NCBI RefSeq assembly: GCF_022968795.1
Contig: NZ_JALJRB010000037.1
Coordinates: forward strand, 1-44,537
Reading direction: 5' to 3'
Length of the DNA stretch: 44,537 nt
From: Desulfatitalea alkaliphila
GTDB taxonomy: Bacteria; Desulfobacterota; Desulfobacteria; Desulfobacterales; Desulfosarcinaceae
Positions 9,491-18,161 of this stretch are shown here, piece after piece. The number at the start of each line of letters is the position of its first letter. The first letter of the stretch is position 1. The notes beneath the pieces are model-generated. The model was not told the DNA's origin and made no database searches. It saw only the letters and a program-made list of their open reading frames with translations. Position numbers and translations under genes: made by a program.

Positions 9491-10801
9491 ATGATAGGCA
9501 GCGGATTCGGCAATATATTCAAGATCCCCGAACTTCGGCGTCGTATCTTTTTCACGCTGGGGTTGCTCATCGTCTATCGCATCGGCGTCTATGTGCCTAC
9601 ACCGGGTATCGATGCCAGTGCATTGCGAGACATGTTCGATGCCATGCAGGGGACCATCTTCGGGGTGTTCAATATGTTTACCGGCGGTGCATTGGAACAG
9701 CTGTCGGTGTTCGCTTTGGGCATCATGCCGTACATCAGCGCCTCCATTATCCTGCAACTGTTGACCGTGGTGATTCCCCATTTGGAGGAGTTGAAAAAAG
9801 AGGGTGAACAGGGACGCAAGAAGATTACCCAGTACACCCGCTACGGAACCGTCGTGCTGAGTGTGATCCAAGGTTTCGGCATGGCCGTCGGATTGGAAAG
9901 CATGCAATCTCCCACCGGCGCACCGGTCGTTTTCGATCCGGGTTGGGGTTTCCGACTGATGACCGTTATCACCCTTACCGCCGGTACCGCATTCATCATG
10001 TGGCTTGGTGAGCAGATCACGGAACGGGGCATCGGCAACGGCATATCGTTGATCATCTTTGCCGGTATCGTCGCCAGCATGCCGTCGGCCATCGCCAATA
10101 CATTCCGGCTGGTACAACAAGACGAGCTGGGCATCTTCACCGTTCTGGTCATCCTGGTGCTGATGGTGGTCGTTGTCGGGTTCATTATTTTTGTGGAGCA
10201 GGGCCAGCGGCGTATTCCGGTACAATACGCCAAACGGGTGGTGGGGCGTCGCATGTACGGCGGGCAAAGCACCCATCTGCCGCTGAAGATCAACTCGGCA
10301 GGCGTGATACCGGCGATCTTCGCGTCGTCCATCATAATGTTTCCCGCAACCATCGCTCAATTCGCCAACGTGGGCTGGCTCAAAGGCATCGCCGACATGA
10401 TGCATCCCACAAGCATTTTGTATAATCTGCTGTATGTCGCTTTCATCATTTTTTTCTGCTACTTTTACACTGCGGTGACTTTCAACCCGGTGGATGTGGC
10501 CGACAACATGAAAAAGCACGGTGGGTTCATTCCCGGCATCCGCCCCGGTAAGCGCACGGCGGATTACATTGACCGGGTTTTGACGCGGATCACCCTCGGG
10601 GGCGCCATCTACGTTTCGGCCGTATGTGTGTTGCCGACGATTTTCATTTTGCAGTTCAATGTTCCCTTCTATTTCGGCGGCACTGCACTTCTGATTGTGG
10701 TGGGCGTTTCCATCGATACCGTGTCGCAGATGGAATCACATATGCTCAGCCGTCATTACGAGGGTTTCTTAAAAAAGGGCGGCATCAAAGGTCGGCGTTA
10801 A
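9491..10801 (+). CDS. secY: Protein translocase subunit SecY
   Basis: SecY forms the membrane channel for Sec-dependent export. The 436-residue product has the usual ten hydrophobic segments. Family marks include the N-terminal [15 protein letters not shown], the YVPTPGID segment, the plug region after it ([22 protein letters not shown]), the [10 protein letters not shown]-like loop ([15 protein letters not shown]) and the cytosolic [21 protein letters not shown] block near residues 257-277. It starts immediately after rplO. Genes adk and map do not follow; infA comes next. Confidence 0.98.
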   Translation: MIGSGFGNIFKIPELRRRIFFTLGLLIVYRIGVYVPTPGIDASALRDMFDAMQGTIFGVFNMFTGGALEQLSVFALGIMPYISASIILQLLTVVIPHLEELKKEGEQGRKKITQYTRYGTVVLSVIQGFGMAVGLESMQSPTGAPVVFDPGWGFRLMTVITLTAGTAFIMWLGEQITERGIGNGISLIIFAGIVASMPSAIANTFRLVQQDELGIFTVLVILVLMVVVVGFIIFVEQGQRRIPVQYAKRVVGRRMYGGQSTHLPLKINSAGVIPAIFASSIIMFPATIAQFANVGWLKGIADMMHPTSILYNLLYVAFIIFFCYFYTAVTFNPVDVADNMKKHGGFIPGIRPGKRTADYIDRVLTRITLGGAIYVSAVCVLPTIFILQFNVPFYFGGTALLIVVGVSIDTVSQMESHMLSRHYEGFLKKGGIKGRR

Positions 10802-10861
10802 ACGGCGGATTATCAGTCGGGAGTCGACTGACAGCGGAAGGGCCCGGGATCAGGGGGGGAC

Positions 10862-11080
10862 ATGGCCAAAGAAGAAGCGATCAGGGTGGAAGGCATCGTT
10901 CTCGAAACATTGCCCAACGCAATGTTCAAAGTGGAACTGGAAAACAAGCACCAGGTATTGGCCCACATCAGTGGCAAGATGCGCATGCATTTCATCAAGA
11001 TTTTACCGGGTGACAAGGTGACCGTCGAACTGTCGCCCTATGACTTGAGTCGTGGCCGGATTACTTATCGATCGAAGTAA
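10862..11080 (+). CDS. infA: Translation initiation factor IF-1
   Basis: IF-1 blocks the A site during initiation and boosts IF-2 and IF-3. The product is exactly the standard 72 residues, an OB-fold protein with [18 protein letters not shown] and the ending [14 protein letters not shown]. It starts 60 bases after secY behind a G-rich stretch. The close secY-infA pairing without adk/map is notable for cluster layout but not for function. Confidence 0.98.
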   Translation: MAKEEAIRVEGIVLETLPNAMFKVELENKHQVLAHISGKMRMHFIKILPGDKVTVELSPYDLSRGRITYRSK

Positions 11081-11176
11081 GGCGATTGCAAATGCCGTTC
11101 AGCGCGACCCAGCGGAACATCAGCAGCCGATCAGGCCTCGGGGCAGCGGCTTTTAGAACAGAGGAGCAACCAAGCA

Positions 11177-11290
11177 ATGAAGGTCAGGGCATCGGTAAAA
11201 AGAATCTGTAGCAAATGTAAAATTGTGCGCCGCAAAGGTGTTGTGCGGGTCATCTGCCAGAACAAGCGGCACAAGCAAAGACAAGGGTAA
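11177..11290 (+). CDS. rpmJ: 50S ribosomal protein L36, zinc form
   Basis: This 37-codon gene encodes the smallest 50S protein. Reading from the ATG gives [20 protein letters not shown] and then a basic C-terminal half. Cys11, Cys14, Cys27 and His32 make the C-x2-C-x12-C-x4-H zinc site of the C-plus form. A GAGGAG element lies 10 bases upstream. Its place between infA and rpsM is canonical. Confidence 0.96.
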   Translation: MKVRASVKRICSKCKIVRRKGVVRVICQNKRHKQRQG

Positions 11291-11326
11291 AGGTCTTTCC
11301 AATCAGGAGAAAGAGGAGGAATCGCT

Positions 11327-11710
11327 TTGGCACGAATTGCAGGTGTTGACTTACCGAGGCGCAAAAGGATCGAGATCGGCCTGACCTATATTTACGGGAT
11401 CGGACGATCCGCGTCCAAGAAAATACTGGAAGAGTCCAGCGTCGATCCGAACATGAGCACGGACGATTTGACCGATGCGGAAATCAACAGCATCCGCAAG
11501 GTGATCGACAGCCATTTCAAGGTGGAAGGCGAGCTACGCACGGAAGTTTCAATGAATATCAAGCGGTTGATGGACCTTGGCGCTTATCGTGGGCTGCGTC
11601 ATCGCCGGGGGTTGCCGGTTCACGGGCAGCGCACCAGCACCAACGCCCGAACGCGCAAGGGGCCCAAGCGTACCGCCGTCAAGAAAAAGGGCGCCGCCAA
11701 GAAGAAGTAG
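11327..11710 (+). CDS. rpsM: 30S ribosomal protein S13 (UUG start)
   Basis: S13 sits at the top of the 30S head and touches the large subunit and P-site tRNA. The 127-residue product begins [20 protein letters not shown], which fixes the TTG start, and has [26 protein letters not shown] near residues 85-110. A GAGGAGGA element precedes the start. The C terminus is a short lysine-rich tail. Confidence 0.97.
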   Translation: MARIAGVDLPRRKRIEIGLTYIYGIGRSASKKILEESSVDPNMSTDDLTDAEINSIRKVIDSHFKVEGELRTEVSMNIKRLMDLGAYRGLRHRRGLPVHGQRTSTNARTRKGPKRTAVKKKGAAKKK

Positions 11711-11738
11711 CCATTCAACAGTTAAGGGACGCTAAGAG

Positions 11739-12125
11739 ATGCCTAGAAAAACGCGGACGAAGAAAAAAGAGAAGAAAAATATCGCCAATGGTGTGGTGCA
11801 CATTCAGTCGACGTTCAACAACACCATCATCACCATTACCGACACGGCCGGCAATGTGGTCTCCTGGTCCAGCGCCGGCGTGATGGGGTTCAAGGGGTCG
11901 CGTAAAAGCACGCCCTTCGCCGCTCAGTTGACCGCCGAAGACGCCGTCAAAAAGGCGATGGAACACGGCATGCGCAATGTGGAGGTTTATGTGAAGGGAC
12001 CCGGTTCCGGGCGCGAATCGGCGCTACGCTCCCTCCAGGCCGCCGGATTCAACGTTACGCAAATTCGCGACGTAACCCCCATCCCCCATAATGGATGCAG
12101 GCCACCGAAAAGGCGCAGAGTATAG
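11739..12125 (+). CDS. rpsK: 30S ribosomal protein S11
   Basis: S11 forms part of the 30S platform near the mRNA exit. The 128-residue product has the conserved [20 protein letters not shown] segment, [14 protein letters not shown], and the universal C terminus [18 protein letters not shown]. The N terminus is short and lysine-rich. It follows rpsM by 28 bases in the standard alpha-operon order. Confidence 0.97.
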   Translation: MPRKTRTKKKEKKNIANGVVHIQSTFNNTIITITDTAGNVVSWSSAGVMGFKGSRKSTPFAAQLTAEDAVKKAMEHGMRNVEVYVKGPGSGRESALRSLQAAGFNVTQIRDVTPIPHNGCRPPKRRRV

Positions 12126-12176
12126 GCCGGCATCGGGACGTCATTAACATCTGCTGCATTGCTAAAGGAGGCAATA

Positions 12177-12806
12177 TTGGCACGCTATACAGGCTCGGTA
12201 TGCAGAATTTGCCGAAGGGAAAACCTCAAGCTGTTTCTCAAGGGAGACCGCTGCTACTCGGATAAGTGCGCGTTTGATCGCCGCAGCTACGTCCCCGGCG
12301 AACATGGTCAACGACGCCGGGGTAAAACATCGGATTACGGCATTCAGCTGCGTGAAAAACAGAAAGTCAAGCGCATGTACGGGCTGTCGGAAAAGCAATT
12401 CCGTCTGGTCTTCAAGGCGGCTGACCGCGGTACCGGTATTACCGGAACCCGTTTATTGGTCCTTTTGGAGCGTCGCCTGGACAATGTGATCTACCGGCTC
12501 GGATTTGCCAATTCGCGCACCCAGGGGCGGCATTTCGTGCTTCACAACCATTTTCTGGTAAATGGTAAAAAGGTCAACATTCCGTCCTATCTGATCAAGG
12601 TGGGGGATGAGATAACCGTCACTGAAAAAAGCAAAAAGGTACAGGCCATCAACGATTCGTTGGAAGCGGTGGTCCGTCGGGGTGTCCCCCAGTGGCTGGA
12701 GTTGGAAAAGGACCAAATGAAAGGGATGGTCAAGGGGCTACCGGACCGCGATGAACTGACCATGCCGATTCAAGAGCAGCTGATTGTCGAGCTTTACTCC
12801 AAGTAA
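12177..12806 (+). CDS. rpsD: 30S ribosomal protein S4, zinc form (UUG start)
   Basis: S4 is a primary 16S binder; in E. coli it also represses the alpha operon. The 209-residue product starts [20 protein letters not shown] from a TTG five bases after AAAGGAGG. Four Cys (CRIC near residues 9-12, then two more at about 26 and 31) indicate the zinc-binding N-terminal form. The S4 RNA-binding domain ([19 protein letters not shown]) starts near residue 94. A frame extension to 12159 was rejected. Confidence 0.96.
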   Translation: MARYTGSVCRICRRENLKLFLKGDRCYSDKCAFDRRSYVPGEHGQRRRGKTSDYGIQLREKQKVKRMYGLSEKQFRLVFKAADRGTGITGTRLLVLLERRLDNVIYRLGFANSRTQGRHFVLHNHFLVNGKKVNIPSYLIKVGDEITVTEKSKKVQAINDSLEAVVRRGVPQWLELEKDQMKGMVKGLPDRDELTMPIQEQLIVELYSK

Positions 12807-12826
12807 GGCCTTCGCGGCAATTACGG

Positions 12827-12854
12827 TTGCAGGATGGAATCGTGACGGTATTGT
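12827..12854 (+). promoter_or_regulatory. Possible internal promoter before rpoA
   Basis: A TTGCAG hexamer (12827) and TATTGT (12849) are 16 bases apart in an unusually AT-rich spacer between rpsD and rpoA. This would allow extra expression of rpoA-rplQ. The match to the sigma-70 consensus is only fair. Confidence 0.25.
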
Positions 12855-12888
12855 ATTATTATAAAAACTTTATGCTGGAGAATGGGTA

Positions 12889-13923
12889 ATGGCATCGAAT
12901 GAATTAAGGAACATCAACTGGCGCGAAATGATCAAGCCGGAAAGAGTCCAAGTATCCAGCACACCTAACTACGGCAAATTTGTGTGTGAGCCTTTGGAAC
13001 GAGGCTACGGCATGACCATGGGCAACACGCTGCGCCGCGTGATGCTCTCTTCGCTCCATGGAGCGGCCATCACCTCGATTCGGATCGAGGGCGTGGAACA
13101 TGAATTCAGTGCCATTCCCGGTGTCCTGGAAGACGTTTCCGAGATCATATTGAACTTGAAACAGGTGCGGTTGAAAACCAAGGATGCTCAGCCGCGACGG
13201 TTGACTTGCCAAGCGGAAGGGGAATCCGTCGTAACCGCAGGCCGGTTTGTCAGCCCTGATGGTGCCGTGGAAGTGCTCAATCCGGAAAGCCACATTGCAA
13301 CTTTATCCGGCCAAGGGCGTTTGAAGATGGAGATGACCGTTCGGGTCGGCAAAGGGTACGCATTGTCCGAAGCCAACAAAGAGGAAGACGCCCCCATCGG
13401 TACCATCCCCATTGACGCGGTTTTTTCGCCGATCAAACGGGTCAATTACGTGGTCGGCAACGCTCGCGTCGGTCAGCGCACAGACTATGATAAGTTGACC
13501 CTCGAAGTATGGACCGACGGCAGTGTGACGCCGGAGGACGCCGTGGCTTTCGGTGCCAAAATCTTCAAGGATCAGATGTCCATCTTCATCAATTTCGAAG
13601 AAGAAGGCGAGTCGGAGGAGGGGCGTGGATCTGGCGATGATGAACCGATGGAGTTCAACGAAAACCTCTATCGGAGCGTGGATGAACTGGAGTTGTCCGT
13701 GCGCAGCGCCAACTGCTTGAAGAATGCTGAAATCCACAAAATTTACCAGCTGGTTCAAAAAACCGAAAACGAGATGCTCAAAACCAAGAATTTCGGCCGA
13801 AAATCCCTCAACGAGATCAAGGAAGTGCTTTCGGAAATGGGATTGTACCTGGGCATGAAAATTGACGGTTTCGTCCTGCCGCCGGAAGAAGTCGAGGAAT
13901 CCGGCGAAGAAGAAGGGGAGTAG
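12889..13923 (+). CDS. rpoA: RNA polymerase subunit alpha
   Basis: Alpha dimerises to seed RNA polymerase assembly and its C-terminal domain contacts UP elements and activators. The 344-residue product has the N-terminal domain (residues about 1-235, with [19 protein letters not shown] and the GNTLRR motif), a flexible acidic linker ([17 protein letters not shown]) and the C-terminal domain ([17 protein letters not shown] through [18 protein letters not shown]). The last dozen residues are strongly acidic, making it slightly longer than the E. coli protein. Confidence 0.98.
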   Translation: MASNELRNINWREMIKPERVQVSSTPNYGKFVCEPLERGYGMTMGNTLRRVMLSSLHGAAITSIRIEGVEHEFSAIPGVLEDVSEIILNLKQVRLKTKDAQPRRLTCQAEGESVVTAGRFVSPDGAVEVLNPESHIATLSGQGRLKMEMTVRVGKGYALSEANKEEDAPIGTIPIDAVFSPIKRVNYVVGNARVGQRTDYDKLTLEVWTDGSVTPEDAVAFGAKIFKDQMSIFINFEEEGESEEGRGSGDDEPMEFNENLYRSVDELELSVRSANCLKNAEIHKIYQLVQKTENEMLKTKNFGRKSLNEIKEVLSEMGLYLGMKIDGFVLPPEEVEESGEEEGE

Positions 13924-13931
13924 TCATTTCC

Positions 13932-14573
13932 ATGAGACATAGAAAAGTCGGAGTCAAACTCAACCGGACCACCAGTCACCGCCAGGCCATGTTTCGCAAC
14001 ATGGTGACCTCCTTGCTCAAGCATCAACGCATCCGCACCACCGATGTTAAGGCCAAGGAGCTGCGGCGGTGGGCCGACCACGTCATCACACTCGCCAAGC
14101 GGGGCGATCTGCACGCCCGACGCCAGGTGCTTGCCATCGTACGCGAAAAGGATGTGGCCCATAAACTGTTCGCCGAGGCCCAAGAGCGTTTCGGCAACAT
14201 CAACGGCGGCTACACGCGGATCGTCAAGATCGGTTTGCGCGCCGGCGACGCTGCCCCTATCTCGCTTATCGAACTGGTCGCCTTGCAGGAAAAGGCACCC
14301 AAAGGCAAGAAGAAGGCCAAGAAAGGCGGTGAGAAAGCCATGCCCGAAGCGCCTAAGCCCGCCGCCACCGCTGCAGCGGAAAAGACGGCTGCTCAAAAGC
14401 CGGCAACAGAGGTCGCACCGGAAACGCTCGACACGGCAGTCGACGAAGCAGTGACCGACACTGCGGCACCACAAGCCGAAGCGTCGGCAAACGACACGCC
14501 CGCTCGTGAACCGGATGCGGAGAGCAGCGAAACGCCCTCTGGCGACGAATCCGAGGCACCTGAAAAAAAGTAG
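13932..14573 (+). CDS. rplQ: 50S ribosomal protein L17 with long acidic C-terminal extension
   Basis: L17 binds near the tunnel exit. Residues 1-119 are a normal L17 core ([20 protein letters not shown], the [15 protein letters not shown] segment, then [14 protein letters not shown]). Residues 121-135 are lysine-rich, and residues 136-213 are a low-complexity tail of Ala, Glu, Pro, Thr, Asp and Ser with no hydrophobic core. Common L17 proteins end near 115-130 residues, so the tail nearly doubles the protein. It is the last gene of the alpha operon, eight bases after rpoA. Confidence 0.96.
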   Translation: MRHRKVGVKLNRTTSHRQAMFRNMVTSLLKHQRIRTTDVKAKELRRWADHVITLAKRGDLHARRQVLAIVREKDVAHKLFAEAQERFGNINGGYTRIVKIGLRAGDAAPISLIELVALQEKAPKGKKKAKKGGEKAMPEAPKPAATAAAEKTAAQKPATEVAPETLDTAVDEAVTDTAAPQAEASANDTPAREPDAESSETPSGDESEAPEKK

Positions 14574-14597
14574 CTCATTCCATCACGACCAGTGATC

Positions 14598-14635
14598 AAG
14601 GCCCTTTTACGCGAAATGCGTAAAAGGGCCTTTGT
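14598..14635 (+). terminator. Intrinsic terminator of the alpha operon
   Basis: A perfect 15-bp stem (14598-14612 with 14618-14632) with a five-base GAAAT loop lies 24 bases after the rplQ stop. The 3' arm ends in a short T run. Being A/T-flanked on both sides, it may also work for transcripts from the other strand. Confidence 0.85.
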
Positions 14636-14770
14636 ACATATGTACCTTCCCCCTGCATAACCCCATTTCGCTTTGCCGCTGCGCGTCATCGTTTGTCCGT
14701 TGTCATGGGCCCGCATATCGGCACACAAGTCGTTGTTCGGATCCACTTCCAGTGCCGCCATCGAAATAGT

Positions 14771-14801
14771 TTGAATGACGGCCCTTTTTTTGCCATATTA
14801 T
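14771..14801 (+). promoter_or_regulatory. Possible sigma-70 promoter of the gspA-like gene
   Basis: TTGAAT (14771) and TATTAT (14796) are separated by 19 bases, which is longer than ideal. The site lies 40 bases ahead of the gene in the only AT-rich part of the gap. The call rests on the hexamers and location alone. Confidence 0.3.
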
Positions 14802-14841
14802 TTCAAGCATCCCCACGCGAGCATGAGGCAGAGCGATACCT

Positions 14842-16611
14842 ATGTATAACAATTTTTTCGGATTTCGGGAAAAGCCGTTCAAGCTGGTGCCCAATCCCGA
14901 TTTTCTCTATCTGAGCAGAAGCCACCAGATTGCGCTGGCACACCTGACTTACGCCGTCGATCAGGGAGATGGGTTTGCCGTAATCACCGGCGAGGTGGGT
15001 ACGGGCAAGACAACCCTGTGTCGCATTTTTCTCGAGCGGCTGGATGCCGATACCGAATCGGCCTATATTTTCAATCCCAAACTCGATTCAGTGCAGTTGC
15101 TCAACACCATCTGCAACGAATTCGGGATTCGCACCAATCACGGCACGGTCAAGCAACTGCTCGATGTGATCAATGGCTACCTGATCCTGAAAAACCAGGC
15201 GGATCGCAAGGTTATCCTCCTGATCGACGAAGCGCAGAACTTGAGCATCGAAAACTTGGAAATGGTGCGCATGCTCTCCAACCTGGAGACCACCCGCTCC
15301 AAACTGCTGCAGATCATCCTTGTCGGCCAACCGGAGTTGGCCGACAAACTGGACTCTTACGAGCTGCGGCAATTGTCCCAGCGGATCTCTCTCAGCGCCC
15401 ATTTGACCCCCTTGAGCTTTCAGGAAACCACCGGTTACATTCAGCACCGTGTCAATATTGCCGCCCAGCGACAATTGGCGCTGTTCACCCGGGGGGCGTG
15501 CCACGCCATTTTTCAATACAGCCGTGGCATTCCGCGACTGATCAACATCGTTTGCGATCGTTCATTGTTGACCGCATACAGCCTCGAAAGCAGCAGGGTG
15601 ACGACCGCTATCGCCCGGCAGGCCATTGCGGAGATCGCAAGCCGCGGCCGGGTATTGCCGCGTTCGCCCCGCCGCTGGACGGCCTGGTTGGCCGGTGCCG
15701 TCGGTGCCGTTATGGTGCTGAGCGTGCTGTTTGCCAACATTCAATCGACGACCTCTCGATCACGGTCCGGGGACGACGGTGAAAGGGTCGATCAGGCCGC
15801 CACCTATCCCATTCGCCTGCCGGAGCGCAGTGAGTCCGCAACAGCTGTCTCCGGGCAGCCCGTTACCACCCCCGACACACCCACGGCGCGTCAACCGGGT
15901 GAGCCGCTCGGGGAGGGCAGGGTTGCAGCGACCTCTCCGGAGCGCATCGATGCGATCATCGAAAGCCTGCAGCAACAACCCTCCCGAATGGAAGCGGTCA
16001 CCGCATTGCTGGCTCTCTGGGGGCAACCGGCACCCCATCCGGCGCAATTGCCGACAATGGTCAGCGACCAGGAATTTTTCGATATCGCCGCACATCAGTA
16101 TGGCTTGCGCGCCTATTCGGTGCAGTGGGACTGGGCGCTGATTCGGCAGCTGGATTTGCCGGCCATCGTGGCTTTCCGCTATCCCGGTCGGCAGCAGGTG
16201 GGCTACATGACACTGACCCGTTGGGAGGACGGCCTCATGCATCTTTCCCTCGGCCCGCAGGGGCAATTCCTGCAAGCCGACCTGCAAGGGCTGACACCCT
16301 ATCTGCAAGGCGCGGTGCATGTTTACTGGAAAAACATCACCCAATTCGACGGGATCGTTTCCCAGGCGTCACCGGAAGGAGCCATCGCCACGGTCAAGTC
16401 GATGCTGCGTCGTGCCGGATATGGTCAACTCGGCAGCGACACGGTGTTCGATGCCGACACCCGGCGGATGGTGATCGATTTTCAGATGCGCCACAACCTG
16501 ATCCCCGATGGTTTGGTGGGACCCGTCACCAAAATGCTGCTGATCAAGGCGACCGGTGCGGTCGAGGCACCCCGATTATTGGTTGATTTGGGGACAAAGG
16601 GGGGCGCTTGA
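14842..16611 (+). CDS. GspA/ExeA-type AAA ATPase with peptidoglycan-binding domain
   Basis: ExeA-like proteins use ATP and bind peptidoglycan to help place the type II secretin in the outer membrane (family knowledge). The 589-residue protein begins MYNNFFGFREKPFKLVPNPD, typical of the family. It has Walker A GEVGTGKTT (residues 50-58), Walker B LLIDEAQ (126-132) and sensor-1 ILVGQPEL (159-166). One membrane segment follows at about 279-300, then a low-complexity linker, a middle domain (about 375-500) that may be C39-peptidase-like, and a peptidoglycan-binding domain (about 513-575, with FDADTRRMVIDFQ and DGLVGPVT). Its stop overlaps the gspB start. No secretin or other gsp gene is present in the window. 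Confidence 0.88.
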   Translation: MYNNFFGFREKPFKLVPNPDFLYLSRSHQIALAHLTYAVDQGDGFAVITGEVGTGKTTLCRIFLERLDADTESAYIFNPKLDSVQLLNTICNEFGIRTNHGTVKQLLDVINGYLILKNQADRKVILLIDEAQNLSIENLEMVRMLSNLETTRSKLLQIILVGQPELADKLDSYELRQLSQRISLSAHLTPLSFQETTGYIQHRVNIAAQRQLALFTRGACHAIFQYSRGIPRLINIVCDRSLLTAYSLESSRVTTAIARQAIAEIASRGRVLPRSPRRWTAWLAGAVGAVMVLSVLFANIQSTTSRSRSGDDGERVDQAATYPIRLPERSESATAVSGQPVTTPDTPTARQPGEPLGEGRVAATSPERIDAIIESLQQQPSRMEAVTALLALWGQPAPHPAQLPTMVSDQEFFDIAAHQYGLRAYSVQWDWALIRQLDLPAIVAFRYPGRQQVGYMTLTRWEDGLMHLSLGPQGQFLQADLQGLTPYLQGAVHVYWKNITQFDGIVSQASPEGAIATVKSMLRRAGYGQLGSDTVFDADTRRMVIDFQMRHNLIPDGLVGPVTKMLLIKATGAVEAPRLLVDLGTKGGA

Positions 16612-17393
16612 GTACCATTTTGCAGGCGTTGAAACGGCTTGAGCAAGAACAGCCGTCGCGGCAGGGGGGTGCCCCGGACAGCGATCCGCAAGGGTTCGAC
16701 CCCCGGCACGTCTTGCATCTTTCCGTCCAAGGGGACCGCCGTCGGCGCCGATCGGTCATGGGGTCGGCAGCGGTGCTGCTGGCCCTGGTCCTATGCGCCG
16801 GGGGCCTGCTTTATATGCGACAGCGACCATCGGTTGAACCACCCATCGCACCAACGCAAGGGCAGCAGCCCACCGCCATCGCCATGGGCGGCGGCGAGCA
16901 AGCGGTGTCGGCCCCGGAGATCACACCCGAGTCGACCGCTGTGCCGCCTGCATTCGATTCGAGCCTGCCGGTCCAAATCCCGACCGGCCCTATCGGCGAC
17001 CGACCCCTGCGACGCACGGAAACCATCGCAAGCAGACAGGGCGATCCCCGCCCTCCTACCGCCGATGCCGTGATCCAGCCGGCCCCGCCATTGATTCCGG
17101 AGACCCTTGAGGAACGGCTGGACGATGCGGTCGCCGTGGTACCGGGCACCGGTGACGGTCGCCCAGCCGTCGGCAACCCTTATGCAGGTGCAGCCCCCTT
17201 GCACGATGAACGTCTGAAGGTGCAAGCCATTGTCTGGTCCGCCAACGCCGCCGATCGCATGGCGGTCATCAATAACCGTGTGGTGCGCGAGGGCATGGTG
17301 GTGGAAGGTTTTGCCGTGGTCGCCATCGGCGAGGCGGTCATTTACTTGCGCGAAAGCGGGCGCGTCTGGCAAGCCCGATTCGGCAGTCCCTAG
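16608..17393 (+). CDS. GspB-like type II secretion accessory protein
   Basis: GspB is the inner-membrane partner of GspA. The 261-residue product starts STILQALKRLEQEQP, the family's N-terminal signature, from a TTG that overlaps the upstream stop by four bases. A membrane segment lies near residues 47-66, followed by a long Pro/Ala/Thr-rich periplasmic linker and a C-terminal domain (about 195-260: LKVQAIVWSANAADRMAVIN and GEAVIYLRESGRVWQARF) matching the GspB fold. Tight coupling to the ATPase supports the pairing. Confidence 0.85.
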   Translation: MSTILQALKRLEQEQPSRQGGAPDSDPQGFDPRHVLHLSVQGDRRRRRSVMGSAAVLLALVLCAGGLLYMRQRPSVEPPIAPTQGQQPTAIAMGGGEQAVSAPEITPESTAVPPAFDSSLPVQIPTGPIGDRPLRRTETIASRQGDPRPPTADAVIQPAPPLIPETLEERLDDAVAVVPGTGDGRPAVGNPYAGAAPLHDERLKVQAIVWSANAADRMAVINNRVVREGMVVEGFAVVAIGEAVIYLRESGRVWQARFGSP

Positions 17394-17615
17394 GCCATAT
17401 GTTCAACGCTTACCGACGCCACCGGACACCTCCGGTCGCCGGTGACAGGCCGGCAACACGGATCGATGGGCGAGAAGTCCCCCTCCGGCAAGCACCCACA
17501 CCCCTTTGCCATTGATTCCACGCCCCTTTTGCGTTAAACACAGTAGCCATCAACCTATTGAATAGATTCGGGGGCATTGCCTCGATCGATGCAGCAGCCA
17601 GGAGACGGTGCTTTC

Positions 17616-18161
17616 ATGGATGCATCTCACATCCTGCGAGACAAAGTGATATTGGTGGTCGATGATGAACCCGACGTGCTGGACACGGTGGCCGATGTGT
17701 TGGCCGGTTCCCTGATCACCAAGGCGCGGGATTTCGAAACCGCCCGCCAATACCTGATGGGGTACTCCTATGACATCGTCGTGCTGGACATCATGGGGGT
17801 CAATGGGTTTGAGTTGCTTAAACTTTCAGTCCGCCGGGGATTTCCCACCGTCATGCTCACCGCCCATGCTTTGACGCCGGAAGCGCTGGAAACCTCTATT
17901 CGCCTGGGGGCGGTCAGTTTCCTGCCCAAAGAAAAAATGGGTGAACTGGACGAATTTCTTGCCGATGTGGTCTTGGGGGGCAACAAGCCGGTATGGGAAC
18001 AGCTGTTCAGTAAGCTGGGCAACTTGTTCAATCGAAGGTTCGGCCCGGATTGGCGGGAGCGCAATCACTTTTTCAAAACGTTCGAAGCCGCCTTGAAGGC
18101 CGACAGCCATGTCGATCCCGACGCGGTGGCACCAACGCATATGCAAAAGGAGGAGAGCTGA
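17616..18161 (+). CDS. Receiver-domain response regulator with uncharacterised C-terminal tail
   Basis: The 181-residue product has one CheY-like receiver (residues about 9-125): acidic pocket in ILVVDDEPDV, phosphoacceptor Asp in IVVLDIMG, Thr in MLTAHA and Lys in FLPKEKM. The last 55 or so residues (from NKPVWEQLFSKLG onward) are not a DNA-binding or enzymatic domain that I recognise. The ATG at 17616 follows AGGAGA; the frame extends to 17577. Its stop overlaps the livK start by one base, so it is almost certainly cotranscribed with the transporter. Its kinase is unknown. Confidence 0.85.
   Translation: MDASHILRDKVILVVDDEPDVLDTVADVLAGSLITKARDFETARQYLMGYSYDIVVLDIMGVNGFELLKLSVRRGFPTVMLTAHALTPEALETSIRLGAVSFLPKEKMGELDEFLADVVLGGNKPVWEQLFSKLGNLFNRRFGPDWRERNHFFKTFEAALKADSHVDPDAVAPTHMQKEES

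Noticed and set aside
9410-10519. Long open frame antisense to secY
   Set aside because: It mirrors the codon pattern of secY on the opposite strand, has no ribosome binding site and shows a His/Gln/Asp-rich composition without domains.
17394-17615. Gap between gspB and the response regulator
   Set aside because: It contains a CACCGG/CCGGTG hairpin at 17420-17444 without a T run and no convincing promoter or small gene, so nothing was called.
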